A DNA stretch of 64,000 nt, taken from the NCBI GenBank assembly GCA_902779945.1, contig CACZDN010000014.1, forward strand, positions 1-64,000. Direction: 5' to 3'. This document shows positions 33,528 through 42,461 of this stretch, one piece after another. Every line of letters begins with the position of its first letter. Position 1 is the stretch's first letter. The position numbers were made by a program, and so were the translations under genes. The notes under the pieces were generated by a model, which had not been told where the DNA came from, ran no database searches, and saw only the letters and a program-made list of their open reading frames with translations. This DNA comes from Oscillospiraceae bacterium. GTDB lineage: Bacteria; Bacillota; Clostridia; Oscillospirales; Oscillospiraceae.

Positions 33528-34967
33528 TTAGCCTTTTGCCGCGTCGGAGCCCCTGACGGTGTATGTCATCATCCGCGCTTCTGTCTCGGAGGCATTTCGC
33601 CCGGCGTTGCCTTCGTGTGTGCCGCCGGCGTTCGACTGCGCGCCCGCGGTGTCCGGCCAGGAGAGCGTGAAGCTGTCCGCGCTTACGTCCAGCTTTGCCT
33701 TTGCGCCGAGCAGAAGGGGATAGTTGATATCTCCGTGCCCTGCCGGAAAGCCGAAGGCGACCGGAATATTCAGCCCGTCGAGAAACTGTCTCGAGATCAT
33801 GTCCGAGACGGATTCAAAAAGGCCGCCTCTGCTCTCACCGTAGTTGCCTCTGCCGTCTGCGGGAAGCTCCGTCCATTCGCCAAAGACGATGCCGGCGGCC
33901 CCGTCCAGGATCCCCTCGTGCCGGAGCATCGTGAGAAAGCGGTGGATGTGCTGCATATTCTCGCCCACCTCTTCGAGAAAGAGAATATACGGCTGATCCA
34001 GCGTCGCACTGTCATACGCCGTGTCGAGCGACGCGGTAAAGCTGGCAAGATTGCCGCCGATGAGGATGCCCTCCGCGGTGCCTTCCCGGCAGTACGCGTC
34101 TGCCTCGCAGCGATAGACGGGAAGCTCGCCCCGCATCATGCGGCGCTCCGCCTCCGCACATGCTTCGGGAAAGTCCTCAAACGCGCCGCTCATGCTCGCA
34201 TGAATGGAGGGGAGACCCGCGCGGGTCCATGCCCCGTGATAGACCGCGATGTCGCTGTAGCCGATGATCGGCTTGCCTGCGCCCGCGATCAGAGCGGGGT
34301 CGAGCGCGTCCATGACCTCCGTCGCACCGTAGCCGCCGCGGATACAGAAGATCGCCTTGATCTCCGGGTCCTCAAGCGCCCATTTCAGATCCTCGATGCA
34401 TTGTTCAAGCGTCCGCACCTCCGCGACGGCGTGCTTTCCCAGAACCGGCTCATAGCCCCAGCTCCGCAGGCCTTCGATTGTCTCCTCCGTCTGTGCCCAG
34501 CCGGGCAGGGCCGAGGGCGAGATCACGGCAATTTTGTCCCCTGCGGACAGGAAGCGGAAGGCGGGGTCCCCGCGGTATTCCGTGAAGCCGATGATCTCGG
34601 TTTTCGTATCGACGCCCTCGTCATAATACGCGTCCTCAACGGCGCTTCCGCCGCTCTCAGCAACGACCGGCGTGAGACCGGCCGCCTGACTCTCCCGCGC
34701 CGGATAGATCCGGACATACCCGGGGCCGACGGGCCAGGAATCCTTCGCCCAGCGTCCCCGGACGCGAATCTCCGACTGACCGGCTTGGACGGCGCTCTGC
34801 GTATAGGTACCGTCGTCGAATATGCAGAGGACCGTCGTCCCGCCTCCCGTCTCCTGCGTTTCCGGAGAGACGTAGACCGCGACGAGCTCCGGCGTCTGCG
34901 CAGACACCGAAGGCACCGTGAACGCGGCCAGAGAGATCAGCAGGATGATTGTGAACAGTCGTTTCAT
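33528..34967 (-). CDS. Secreted S66 LD-carboxypeptidase-like protein
   Basis: 479 residues. A signal peptide (KRLFTIILLISLAAF, cleavage near VSAQ), then ~130 residues of unknown domain, then an S66 peptidase domain: DKIAVISPSALPG, nucleophile region IFCIRGGYGATEVMD, SDIAVYHG, and FGFPAGHGDINYPLLLG with the catalytic His. S66 enzymes cut LD-peptide bonds in murein tetrapeptides or act on microcin-like adducts. Long for LdcA (~300 aa) because of the N-terminal extension and export signal. Its stop codon is supplied at the border of MITE copy C, so the original C-terminus may have been altered. Confidence 0.85.
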   Translation of the reverse strand: MKRLFTIILLISLAAFTVPSVSAQTPELVAVYVSPETQETGGGTTVLCIFDDGTYTQSAVQAGQSEIRVRGRWAKDSWPVGPGYVRIYPARESQAAGLTPVVAESGGSAVEDAYYDEGVDTKTEIIGFTEYRGDPAFRFLSAGDKIAVISPSALPGWAQTEETIEGLRSWGYEPVLGKHAVAEVRTLEQCIEDLKWALEDPEIKAIFCIRGGYGATEVMDALDPALIAGAGKPIIGYSDIAVYHGAWTRAGLPSIHASMSGAFEDFPEACAEAERRMMRGELPVYRCEADAYCREGTAEGILIGGNLASFTASLDTAYDSATLDQPYILFLEEVGENMQHIHRFLTMLRHEGILDGAAGIVFGEWTELPADGRGNYGESRGGLFESVSDMISRQFLDGLNIPVAFGFPAGHGDINYPLLLGAKAKLDVSADSFTLSWPDTAGAQSNAGGTHEGNAGRNASETEARMMTYTVRGSDAAKG

Positions 34968-35041
34968 GCAAGAATACTCCCATACATGCCGGACTTGCGC
35001 TCCGGTATTTTTTTATTCCCGCGCACAAGGCGGACGAAAGG

Positions 35042-36832
35042 CTATTCGCCGTCGTGCAGCGGCGTGACGCCGTTGTTCGCAAGGATCACATCACAGAGCG
35101 GGGTGCCGAAGAAATCGAAGAGTCGCCGCGCGGGGCTGTTTTCCGGCTCGTCGCTGCGGATGACCGTATAGCCCTGCGTGCCGAGGGGGTAGCGCCCTGC
35201 CGCGACATTTTCCGGCGTTGCGGCAAAGCCCTCCAGCGAGAAGGCGAACAGGTCCTCTTTGCCATAGACGTCATGCAGATAAGTCATAATGCTGTAGCCC
35301 ACGGCATAGGGGTCGCGCAGGCACTCGGAGACGATGGAGCTCATGTCGTCCAGACGTTCAAAGCCGAGAGCCTCAAAATCCGGGACGGGCTCATCCTTCC
35401 ACAGCATCCGCTCAAACAGGCGCTGGCTGCCCGACTGATCGTCGCGGTAGAGGACGCGGATTTCGTGATCCGCGCCGCCGAGCTGCGACCAGTTTGTGAT
35501 CTCTCCGCGGTAGATTGCGCGAACCTGCGCAAGGCTCAGATCCTCCACGCCGCAGGCGCGGTTGCCGATGAATACAAGACCGTCGCCCCCGTACAGTTTC
35601 ATCTCGACCGTCACGCCGCGCTCATCCAGATAGTCCTGCTCTTCCTGCGTGGGGGCGGCCAGCAGCGCAAGATCGGCGGCGCCGTCGGCAATATTGAGCC
35701 ACGCCCCGTGCGTCGTGGAGCACAGCGGCAGGCTCCCGCCCGCACCGGTACTCTCGCAGAAGAAGGCGTAGAGCTCCGCGGTGACGGGCTTTCTCGCCGT
35801 GGAGGAGTCCAGAACGGGGAAGTCCCCGCCGGCAAAGAGCGCGCCGTACTGTCCGCTGACCGGGAAATCACTGAACGTGCCGCTTTCCATGTCGAGCAGC
35901 TTGTACCCCTCGATCCTGTACCAGACGTTTTCCCCGGCGGCGCTCTGCCCATATGTGTTGTAATGCAGCAGGGCCTTGCCGTCCAGGATATCCGCAAGAG
36001 AGAAGAATTCGGGCAGGCCCTCGTCCATCTGCCGCCGCCCGCTGCCGTCGATGAAATAATACCGGTAATCGTCGTTCCAGTTGCCCTGGACGAGAGCGTT
36101 CCCGCCGCAGCTGGCGATCAGCTCACAGTCGGTCTCGGCGAGGGGAATATCCACCGGGACCAGAGCGCAGGCGTCCTCGTCGAGACGGCAGAGCAGCCCG
36201 CTGTTCGGAAAAAAGCAGAGAATGCCGTCCGCATCGCGCACAAGCTCCACGGAGGAATCCACCGGGATCTCCCACAGCCTCTCAAGGCTCTCCGGATCGA
36301 AGGCGGCGAGGCGGCTGCCGTTTTCGTTGTCATAGACGCGGGAATAGATGTATTTCCCGACGGTGCAGCACATGAGCATCGGCTCGCCCTCAAAGAGCGC
36401 GACCGGCGTCTGCGCGCCGCTGCGATAGAGATCGTAGCCGGCCCCGTCGAGGAATGAGTAGTACACGCCGATCACACCGCCGTCGTAGGGAATGAGCTCA
36501 CGATAAGTGCGGCTGCCCGCCGGTACAAGCTCTGCGGCCTCCAGCCCGTCGGCACGGAAACGCCAGATGCTGCCGTCTTCAAACGCGGCATAGAGCCAGT
36601 CCCCCCAACGTGCGGTGCACAGCGTGCTGCTGTCCGCCACAAGGTGGGCTGCGGAGCCGTCGACCGGCGCAAAGTACAGGCGGTCATATTCCAATGTGAG
36701 AAAGAACCCGGCCGATGCGGGGGGAGCAGAAGCCGCGCCCGCAGCCTGCGTGCAGCCTGAAAGCGCGGGAGCCAGTGCAAAGACAAGAAGCAGGCAGAGA
36801 AGCCGTCGATTTCGCATCAATTTCATGGACAT
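35042..36832 (-). CDS. Lipoprotein with C-terminal PstS-like substrate-binding domain
   Basis: 596 residues, ATG at 36832 after GGAGGTGCGAT. A lipoprotein signal ends in LAPALSGC. Residues ~30-330 form a repetitive beta-rich region (GDWLYAAFEDGSIWRF, YYFIDGSG) like a propeller of DUF5050/WD type. The C-terminal ~230 residues are a phosphate-binding-protein-like domain: DLSLAQVRAIYRGEITNWSQLGG, then RDDQSGSQRLFERML and PYAVGYSIMTYL. It may sense phosphate or another anion at the surface. No Pst permease genes are adjacent. Confidence 0.8.
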   Translation of the reverse strand: MSMKLMRNRRLLCLLLVFALAPALSGCTQAAGAASAPPASAGFFLTLEYDRLYFAPVDGSAAHLVADSSTLCTARWGDWLYAAFEDGSIWRFRADGLEAAELVPAGSRTYRELIPYDGGVIGVYYSFLDGAGYDLYRSGAQTPVALFEGEPMLMCCTVGKYIYSRVYDNENGSRLAAFDPESLERLWEIPVDSSVELVRDADGILCFFPNSGLLCRLDEDACALVPVDIPLAETDCELIASCGGNALVQGNWNDDYRYYFIDGSGRRQMDEGLPEFFSLADILDGKALLHYNTYGQSAAGENVWYRIEGYKLLDMESGTFSDFPVSGQYGALFAGGDFPVLDSSTARKPVTAELYAFFCESTGAGGSLPLCSTTHGAWLNIADGAADLALLAAPTQEEQDYLDERGVTVEMKLYGGDGLVFIGNRACGVEDLSLAQVRAIYRGEITNWSQLGGADHEIRVLYRDDQSGSQRLFERMLWKDEPVPDFEALGFERLDDMSSIVSECLRDPYAVGYSIMTYLHDVYGKEDLFAFSLEGFAATPENVAAGRYPLGTQGYTVIRSDEPENSPARRLFDFFGTPLCDVILANNGVTPLHDGE

Positions 36833-36917
36833 ATCGCACCTCCGTACAGGTTCGTTTCTCCGCTGTCGCCTTAGTTTAACATGAGAACAGCAGCCTGACA
36901 AGTGGAAAGACTGTATA

Positions 36918-37016
36918 GGCAATACCGCATAATTCGGCAAGAGCAGATCCTGAGAAAAATTGGGTTCTGATAAAGGCACTTTTTCGCAGATGTACTTTGT
37001 GTACCTCAAGAAAAAA
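36918..37016 (+). mobile_element. MITE-like element, copy D (half)
   Basis: Begins GGCAATACCGCATAATTCGG and matches the other copies through the central GTACTTTGTGTACCTCAAG block, then stops. The distal half is missing. Confidence 0.7.
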
Positions 37017-37188
37017 TATAACAGGGCAGAAAAAACACGCTGTCACGTCTTCGCGAAGCAAAGCAGAGTCGAAGGATCTCTCTCCGGAAGTTTTCGAAAA
37101 CCTCAGGAGAAAGATCCTTCGTCACTTCGTTTCTTGGAATAACAGGACGGGCCGCGTTTTGAGACGCCCCCCCCTGCGCCGTCCGTGC

Positions 37189-38895
37189 TCAGCGGAAGCT
37201 GTTGGCCCAATTGACCAGGGAGTTGTGCCAGATGTTTTCAATCACGTCCTGGCGCATACGCTCGGTAACGGGGCCGTTTTTCGCCATCTTGGCGAGGATC
37301 ACGGCCTGAAGCTGCTCTACCGTCATGAGGTCGTAGGGAATGTCGGGGATCGTGACGTCTTCCGGCCTCGTCCCGGCCTTCGGCTCCTCCTCCAGTTTCG
37401 TCTCAGCCTTCGGCTCCTCCTGCGGGCGCGCGATCTCCGCCGTCTCTTCCGGCGCGGTCTCTATCTCCGCGGGGCTGACGGGCTCGACCCCGGTCGCAGG
37501 CGTCTCCTTCACAGGCTCCTCCGCTGCGGGCGCCTCCTCGCAGACGGGCGGCTCCGGCACCGCCTGACCATCGTCGGGAGCGAAGATGTCGCCGCCCGCG
37601 CCGGGGAGATTGAAGTTGAGCCGCCCTCCGCCGCCCTCGATGCGTCTGCCGGACAGCAGACCGATGTAGGCGGGGGCGCCCGCCTCCACGTTGAGCCAGG
37701 TCTCGCCGTCGGCGTTGTTCACCGCGACGATGAGTCTGCCGCGGGTGAAGACATACTGCTGGTTGGTCAGGCAGAGCTGGCGGTAATCCCCCCGGACCAG
37801 GTCCTGCCTGTACCGGCTGTGGATTGCCCCCAGGGAGGCGATGAGCGCGGTGCAGGGGTTTTTCGTGTAATCTTCCCGGTGCTCGTCCAGGCTGATATAC
37901 GGGCGCAGGGAATCGTCGGAGCCGCGCTCCTTGCGGCCTTCGATACCGAACTCGCTGCCGTAGTAGACCGACGGGATGCCGGGCAGGGTATAGAGCAGGA
38001 TATGGACAGGCAAGAAGTGCGCCTTGTTCATGAGCTTGGTGATGATGCGTTCCACGTCGTGGTTGTCCACAAAGTTGTAGAGCTTGATATGGGCGGGGAC
38101 CATGCCGTTGGTGCGCTGGACGGTATGGGCGATCTCAAAATAGTTATGGTCGTTGTGGCCGCTGTAGAGGGCCTTGTGCAGGGTGTAGTTGGTGACGCTG
38201 TGCAGGGTGTTCTCGTTGGCCCAGCGGGAGTAGTCGCCGTGGATGACCTCGCCCATGAGCCAGAAGTCGGGCTTGACCTCGTCGGCGGTGCGGCGCAGGG
38301 CCTTCATGAAATCGAAGTCCAGCACGTCGGCGGCGTCGAGGCGTATGCCGTCCACGTCAAACTCGCTGACCCAGAAGCGGATCACGTCGCAGATATAATC
38401 CCGGACGGCGGGGTTGCGCTGGTTGAGCTTCACAAGCAGGTTATAGCCGCCCCAGTTGTCGTAGGAGAAGCCGTCGTTGTATTCGTTGTTGCCGCAGAAG
38501 TTGACGTTGCAGTACCAGTCCCGATAGGCCGAGCCCTCGCGGTTTTTCTGAATATCCCGGAAGGCGAAGAAATCGCGGCCCGTGTGGTTGAACACGCCGT
38601 CGAAGATGACCCTGAGTCCCGCTTCGTGGCAGGCGGCGACAAAGCCCTTCAGATCCTCATTCGTGCCGAGACGGCTGTCCATCACGCGGTAATCGGTGGT
38701 CTCGTACCCGTGGCCGACGGACTGGAACAGGGGGCCTATGTAGAGGGCCGTAAAGCCCAGGCGTTTGAGATGGTCGATCCAGGGCAGCAACGTATTGAGC
38801 CGATGCACCGGCTCGCCGTAGTCATTCTGTCTGGGTGCGCCGGTCAGCCCCAGCGGGTAAATGTGATAGAATACCGCTTCATCATACCATGCCAT
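37189..38895 (-). CDS. GH13 alpha-amylase family glycosidase
   Basis: 568 residues, ATG at 38895 after GGGAGGAATTCAA. All GH13 regions are visible: region I VIFDGVFNHTG, region II DGIRLDAADVLDF with the nucleophile Asp, region III FWLMGEVIHGD with the acid Glu, region IV FVDNHDVERI. There is no signal peptide, so it is cytoplasmic and probably acts on imported maltodextrin-type oligosaccharides. After the beta-sandwich domain, a Pro/Glu/Ala-rich linker (~80 residues) leads to a ~55-residue helical tail, an unusual extension. Promoter carries a cre-like site. Confidence 0.92.
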   Translation of the reverse strand: MAWYDEAVFYHIYPLGLTGAPRQNDYGEPVHRLNTLLPWIDHLKRLGFTALYIGPLFQSVGHGYETTDYRVMDSRLGTNEDLKGFVAACHEAGLRVIFDGVFNHTGRDFFAFRDIQKNREGSAYRDWYCNVNFCGNNEYNDGFSYDNWGGYNLLVKLNQRNPAVRDYICDVIRFWVSEFDVDGIRLDAADVLDFDFMKALRRTADEVKPDFWLMGEVIHGDYSRWANENTLHSVTNYTLHKALYSGHNDHNYFEIAHTVQRTNGMVPAHIKLYNFVDNHDVERIITKLMNKAHFLPVHILLYTLPGIPSVYYGSEFGIEGRKERGSDDSLRPYISLDEHREDYTKNPCTALIASLGAIHSRYRQDLVRGDYRQLCLTNQQYVFTRGRLIVAVNNADGETWLNVEAGAPAYIGLLSGRRIEGGGGRLNFNLPGAGGDIFAPDDGQAVPEPPVCEEAPAAEEPVKETPATGVEPVSPAEIETAPEETAEIARPQEEPKAETKLEEEPKAGTRPEDVTIPDIPYDLMTVEQLQAVILAKMAKNGPVTERMRQDVIENIWHNSLVNWANSFR

Positions 38896-38935
38896 TTGAA
38901 TTCCTCCCAATGATTCAAGCTTGGGTCAAGCAAAT

Positions 38936-38977
38936 AAAAAGCGCTTGCATTATAGCAAGACAGGGACGCTATTTCAA
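38936..38977 (-). promoter_or_regulatory. Amylase promoter with CcpA (cre) site
   Basis: Minus strand: TTGAAA (38977-38972), 17 bases, TATAAT (38954-38949). ATGCAAGCGCTTTTT (38950-38936) overlaps the -10 and start point and matches the cre consensus WTGNAANCGNWNNCW at all but one position. Glucose repression by CcpA is inferred. Confidence 0.75.
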
Positions 38978-38988
38978 GTTATTTCTAA

Positions 38989-39100
38989 GGCAATACCACA
39001 TAATTCGGTAAGAACAGATCCTGAGAAAATTTGGGTTCTGATAAAGGCGCTTTTTCGCAGATGTACTTTGTGTACCTCAAGAAAAAGGCTCGAAATCGTC
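38989..39100 (+). mobile_element. MITE-like element, copy E (partial)
   Basis: GGCAATACCACATAATTCGG after TAA (38986-38988), continuing through the GTACTTTGTGTACC core and into CTCGAAATC; the distal end is lost. Confidence 0.7.
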
Positions 39101-39196
39101 AGCCGATTTCATGGTTGCGCAGACGGGCCTTATCGCGTATAATAACAGCGGCCGATTTTTGATCGTCCACCATACGAAAGCAGGGGGAAAACAGAC

Positions 39197-39544
39197 ATGA
39201 AATTTGCAAATATCCTGAAAAAAGCCCGGGCTCTGGCAGCCGAAGCCGACATCTCCGGAGTGGATTTTCTCGCGGTGCAGATCAACATCGAGGGCGAGGA
39301 GAGCGGTGTCTTTTATGTGGAGGTCAAGGACGGCCGCATTTCCGTGGAGCCCTATGAGTACTACGACCGCCAGTGCGCCATCACCATCAGCGACGCCGAT
39401 TTTTCTAGGCTCATGCGCGGAAAGCTGGACGCCGTCAAGGCCTATGACGAGGGCAGGCTCCGCGTAGAGGGCGATGCCGGCAGGGCGCTGCAGTTTTCCG
39501 AGCTTCTGAACAGCGGGATCCAGACAGAGAAACCGCAGGCATAA
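39197..39544 (+). CDS. SCP2-like sterol-carrier/lipid-binding protein
   Basis: 115 residues, ATG after AGGGGGAAAACAG. It fits the SCP-2 fold: a beta sheet with GVFYVEVKDGRISVEP, then CAITISDADFSRLMRGKLDAVKAY, where family members have the conserved LMxGKLD segment, and RVEGDAGRALQFSEL. Such proteins hold a fatty acyl or other lipid in a cavity. Placed before a hydrolase, condensation protein, carrier protein and acyl ligase, it may present lipid substrates, although the hydrolase has its own promoter. Confidence 0.8.
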   Translation: MKFANILKKARALAAEADISGVDFLAVQINIEGEESGVFYVEVKDGRISVEPYEYYDRQCAITISDADFSRLMRGKLDAVKAYDEGRLRVEGDAGRALQFSELLNSGIQTEKPQA

Positions 39545-39548
39545 ACAG

Positions 39549-39586
39549 AGAAAGCGCTTGCCATCCTGAGCATTTCAGTATATAAT
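39549..39586 (+). promoter_or_regulatory. Promoter of the hydrolase-ACP-ligase operon with cre-like site
   Basis: TTGCCA (39558-39563), 17 bases, TATAAT (39581-39586). AGAAAGCGCTTGCCA (39549-39563) covers the -35; on the minus strand it is a cre match with one mismatch. Carbon catabolite control is inferred. Confidence 0.6.
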
Positions 39587-39601
39587 TATTTCATGAAACG
39601 C

Positions 39602-39697
39602 AGAGAGCGCTGAAGCAAACGCCGTGTGCGCCGCCCGCCTGTCAGGCTCCGCCGGTAAAGCCGTCAGCCGTATACGGCTGTTGCTTCAGCGCTCTCT
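39602..39697 (+). terminator. Long-looped hairpin in the operon leader
   Basis: AGAGAGCGCTGAAGCAA (39602-39618) pairs perfectly with TTGCTTCAGCGCTCTCT (39681-39697), and TTTC follows. It lies between the promoter and the hydrolase start codon, so it could act as an attenuator; alternatively it is a terminator for the SCP2 gene. Confidence 0.5.
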
Positions 39698-39739
39698 TTC
39701 TGCAGACAGGAAATCAAAACCGATCGGAGGAATGACCGT

Positions 39740-40702
39740 ATGAATCAAAACACGAAAGCCTGGCTTCTGACCGGGGGCGCGCTCGGCGCGGCAGGCATCG
39801 GGACGGGGATCGCCTCGACCATCCTGCTCAACAAGACGCTGCCGCGCCCCAAGGAGACCAGCCAGGAGATCATCAACGAATTTGCCGACCCCGTAAAGAT
39901 GGAGGAATACAAGGTCAAAATGGCCCCCGTGGGCGAGTGGATGCAGAAGCAGACCATGGAGGACGTCCATATCCGCGCCCGCGACGGGATCATGCTCCAT
40001 GCCTTTTATCTGGCCGCGGAGGCCCCGTCCAAAAAGCTGGCGATCCTCCACCATGGCTACACCAGCAAGGCCATGGACAACGCGGCCCACGCCAAATTCT
40101 TCCACGAGCAGGGCTTCGCGGTCCTGCTGCTGGACCTGCGCGCCCACGGGCAGAGCGAGGGGAAGTATGTGGGCTTCGGCATCCTGGACCGCTATGACAC
40201 CCTCGCCTGGGTTAACTACGCGCGCGAGCGCTTCGGGACGGATATCAAAATCGTCCTGCACGGCGTCTCCATGGGCGGCGCGACGGTGCTGATGGCCCTG
40301 GGCCTGCCGGAGATCCAGGAGACGGTCTCCGCCGTCATCGCCGACTGCGGCTACACTTCGCCCGCCGACATCTTTGCGCATGTGATCGAGAAGGACTACC
40401 ACATCCCCGGTACTCCGGTCATCAAGCTCACCGCCGTCACGTCCCAGAAGCTGGCGGGCTACCGCTATGACGAATACTCCACACTGGACGCGCTGCGCGG
40501 AAACCGGGTGCCCGTCCTGTTCATTCACGGAAAGGAGGACAAATTCGTCCCCACCTGGATGAGTCAGAAAAACTACGACGCCTGCACCTCGAAAAAGCGG
40601 CTGCTGATGGTGGACAACGCGGGCCACGGCTCGAGCGTGTTTGAAAACCTCCCCCTCTACGAGCAGACCGAGAAGGACTTCCTGGCCGACGCGCTGGGAT
40701 AA
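39740..40702 (+). CDS. Alpha/beta hydrolase, membrane-anchored
   Basis: 320 residues, ATG after GGAGGAATGACCGT. An N-terminal hydrophobic stretch (WLLTGGALGAAGIGTGIAST) probably anchors it. The catalytic domain shows oxyanion HHGYTSKAMDN, nucleophile elbow LHGVSMGGATVLM (Ser), Asp in FIHGKEDKFV and His in NAGHGSS. It resembles YqkD/BAAT-type esterases or thioesterases. It heads the operon with the condensation protein, ACP and ligase, so release or transfer of an acyl product is plausible. Confidence 0.88.
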   Translation: MNQNTKAWLLTGGALGAAGIGTGIASTILLNKTLPRPKETSQEIINEFADPVKMEEYKVKMAPVGEWMQKQTMEDVHIRARDGIMLHAFYLAAEAPSKKLAILHHGYTSKAMDNAAHAKFFHEQGFAVLLLDLRAHGQSEGKYVGFGILDRYDTLAWVNYARERFGTDIKIVLHGVSMGGATVLMALGLPEIQETVSAVIADCGYTSPADIFAHVIEKDYHIPGTPVIKLTAVTSQKLAGYRYDEYSTLDALRGNRVPVLFIHGKEDKFVPTWMSQKNYDACTSKKRLLMVDNAGHGSSVFENLPLYEQTEKDFLADALG

Positions 40703-40732
40703 CATGACAGTTTACAAAGGAGGAGTGATCCG

Positions 40733-42145
40733 ATGAAGGAGCTCAATGTTAACGGCGCCGTCGTGCAGGCCTATCCGCTGACCGCGGCGCAGCGCATCCA
40801 TTTCTACACCGTATCCGCCTGCCAGAGACACGAGCTTCTGAATATTGCCACCGGCTTTTATATCGAGTTTGCGGATGTGGATTTCGACACCCTGCGCGAG
40901 TGTATCATGGACGGTTACCGGAAGTTTGAGGCCATGCGCCTGCGTATCGTCATGGACGGGGAGACCCCGCTCCAGTACCTGGTGCCCACCGAGGACCGGG
41001 AGATCCGGCTTGTGGACTTTTCGTCCTGGCGGGAGGAGGACGCACACGCGGAGATGACGCGCTGGAGCAAGATCCCCCTGCATATGGACGGCACCCCGCT
41101 GAACGAGATCGTCATGATCCGGCTGCCCAATAATTTCAATGGCCTGTATATGAAGGTCCACCACATGACCATGGACTCCACGGCCATCATCAGCTTTTAC
41201 AGCTATGTGCTGAACCTCTACTGCTGCAGGAAGTTCGAGAACATTGAAGAGCCGAAGCCGCCGAAGAGCTATCTCGCCCAGCTCAAGCTGGACCTGGCCT
41301 ACGAGGACAACAGCCCCGCCATGCAGCGGGACGAGAAGTTCTGGATGGAAAAGCTCAGCGAACCGGAGCCCATCTATACCCCGTTCAGTCCCCGCAACCG
41401 CCTTCTGGAACTGCGTGAGCAGACGGGCAACCCAAATCTCCGGGCCTGCTACGGTACCGGCGACATCGAGGCGGACATCAAGGTCTACGAGCTGGAGGAT
41501 GAGCCTTCAAAGGCTCTGCTGCGTTTCAGCAGGGAGTATCACATCCCCATCGCGTCGATCCTGCTGCTGGGCCTGCGCACCACCTTCTCTCACTTTGCCG
41601 GCGGCGAAAAGGACGTGAGCGTGAAAAACGCCGTGGCCCGCCGCGGCACGCTGCTGGAGAGCCAGTCCGGCGGCACGCGCATCCACTTCTGGCCCCTGCG
41701 CACGGTTATCGAGCCGGAGACCAGCTTCCTCGACGCGCTGAAAATCGTCCAGGCCAAGGAAAACGCTCTTCTGCGCCACGCAAATTACGACCCCATCCGC
41801 TACATGGGCGCGGTCGGCGCACACTATGGCGCGCCCCGTGGCACGGGCTACGAGTGCACGACCCTGACCTATCAGCCGGTGTCCGCCGCCTCGCTCAAGG
41901 GCCGCGCAATCCCCGACATGAACTTCATGAGCAAGTGGTACACCAACGGCGTGGCCATGCAGCTCATCTACATCACAGTCATGCACCGCCCCACCGACAA
42001 CGGCTTCAGCTTCCACTTCGAATATGAGAAGAACTCCGTCTCGCTGGATGAGATCGAGAAGCTCTACTTCTACCTCTGTCGCGCCATCTTCCGCGGCATC
42101 GAGGATCCGAACCGCACCATCGGCGAGATCCTGGAGTGGATGTAA
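40733..42145 (+). CDS. Stand-alone condensation-domain protein
   Basis: 470 residues, ATG after AAAGGAGGAGTGATCCG. NRPS-type condensation fold: YPLTAAQRIHFYT at the N-terminus and the catalytic motif in MKVHHMTMDSTAI (HHxxxDS, where DG is usual). The second half contains the NAVARRGT and TYQPVSA segments. It would join an acyl group carried on the nearby ACP to an amine or alcohol. It has no fused carrier or adenylation domain; both are separate genes immediately downstream, so the three make a dissociated NRPS-like or acyl-transfer module. Confidence 0.87.
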   Translation: MKELNVNGAVVQAYPLTAAQRIHFYTVSACQRHELLNIATGFYIEFADVDFDTLRECIMDGYRKFEAMRLRIVMDGETPLQYLVPTEDREIRLVDFSSWREEDAHAEMTRWSKIPLHMDGTPLNEIVMIRLPNNFNGLYMKVHHMTMDSTAIISFYSYVLNLYCCRKFENIEEPKPPKSYLAQLKLDLAYEDNSPAMQRDEKFWMEKLSEPEPIYTPFSPRNRLLELREQTGNPNLRACYGTGDIEADIKVYELEDEPSKALLRFSREYHIPIASILLLGLRTTFSHFAGGEKDVSVKNAVARRGTLLESQSGGTRIHFWPLRTVIEPETSFLDALKIVQAKENALLRHANYDPIRYMGAVGAHYGAPRGTGYECTTLTYQPVSAASLKGRAIPDMNFMSKWYTNGVAMQLIYITVMHRPTDNGFSFHFEYEKNSVSLDEIEKLYFYLCRAIFRGIEDPNRTIGEILEWM

Positions 42146-42227
42146 AACAGGCGCCCGCGTATGGCAAGACCGCGCAGGGCTGTCACCGGCACGCATACGA
42201 TGAGAATCAAAAGGAGGATACAGAAAC

Positions 42228-42461
42228 ATGTTGGAACAAGTCAGAGAGATCATGACCCGCTATGTCGAGCTGGAGCCGGAGCAGATCGTGCCGGACTCGA
42301 AGCTGGCCGAAGAGCTGGGGCTCACCTCCTTCGCCGTCATGAGCATGATGGGCGACTTTGAGGAGGAGTTCGGTATCACGGTGGACGAAAACGAGCTCAC
42401 CGATATCCATACCGTGGGCGACATCATCGCCTATCTGGAGAAAAAGCAGGCCGAGGGATGA
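42228..42461 (+). CDS. Acyl carrier protein
   Basis: 77 residues, ATG after AAGGAGG. The phosphopantetheine site is in EELGLTSFAVMSMMGDFEEEF (Ser of LTSF; family usually DSL). Acidic helices as expected. It overlaps the following ligase gene by four bases (ATGA), so carrier and loading enzyme are coupled. It is more likely dedicated to this cluster than the fatty-acid-synthase ACP. Confidence 0.93.
   Translation: MLEQVREIMTRYVELEPEQIVPDSKLAEELGLTSFAVMSMMGDFEEEFGITVDENELTDIHTVGDIIAYLEKKQAEG

Noticed and set aside
38921-39142. Short frames encoding MYFVYLKKK-like peptides within MITE copies
   Set aside because: The same peptide arises from several copies of the element because it is encoded by the repeat core. 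Frames are truncated differently in each copy and lack ribosome sites.
40733-42145. Chloramphenicol acetyltransferase (resistance gene)
   Set aside because: Same fold, but the protein is twice as long, has the two-half condensation layout, and sits with an ACP and a ligase.
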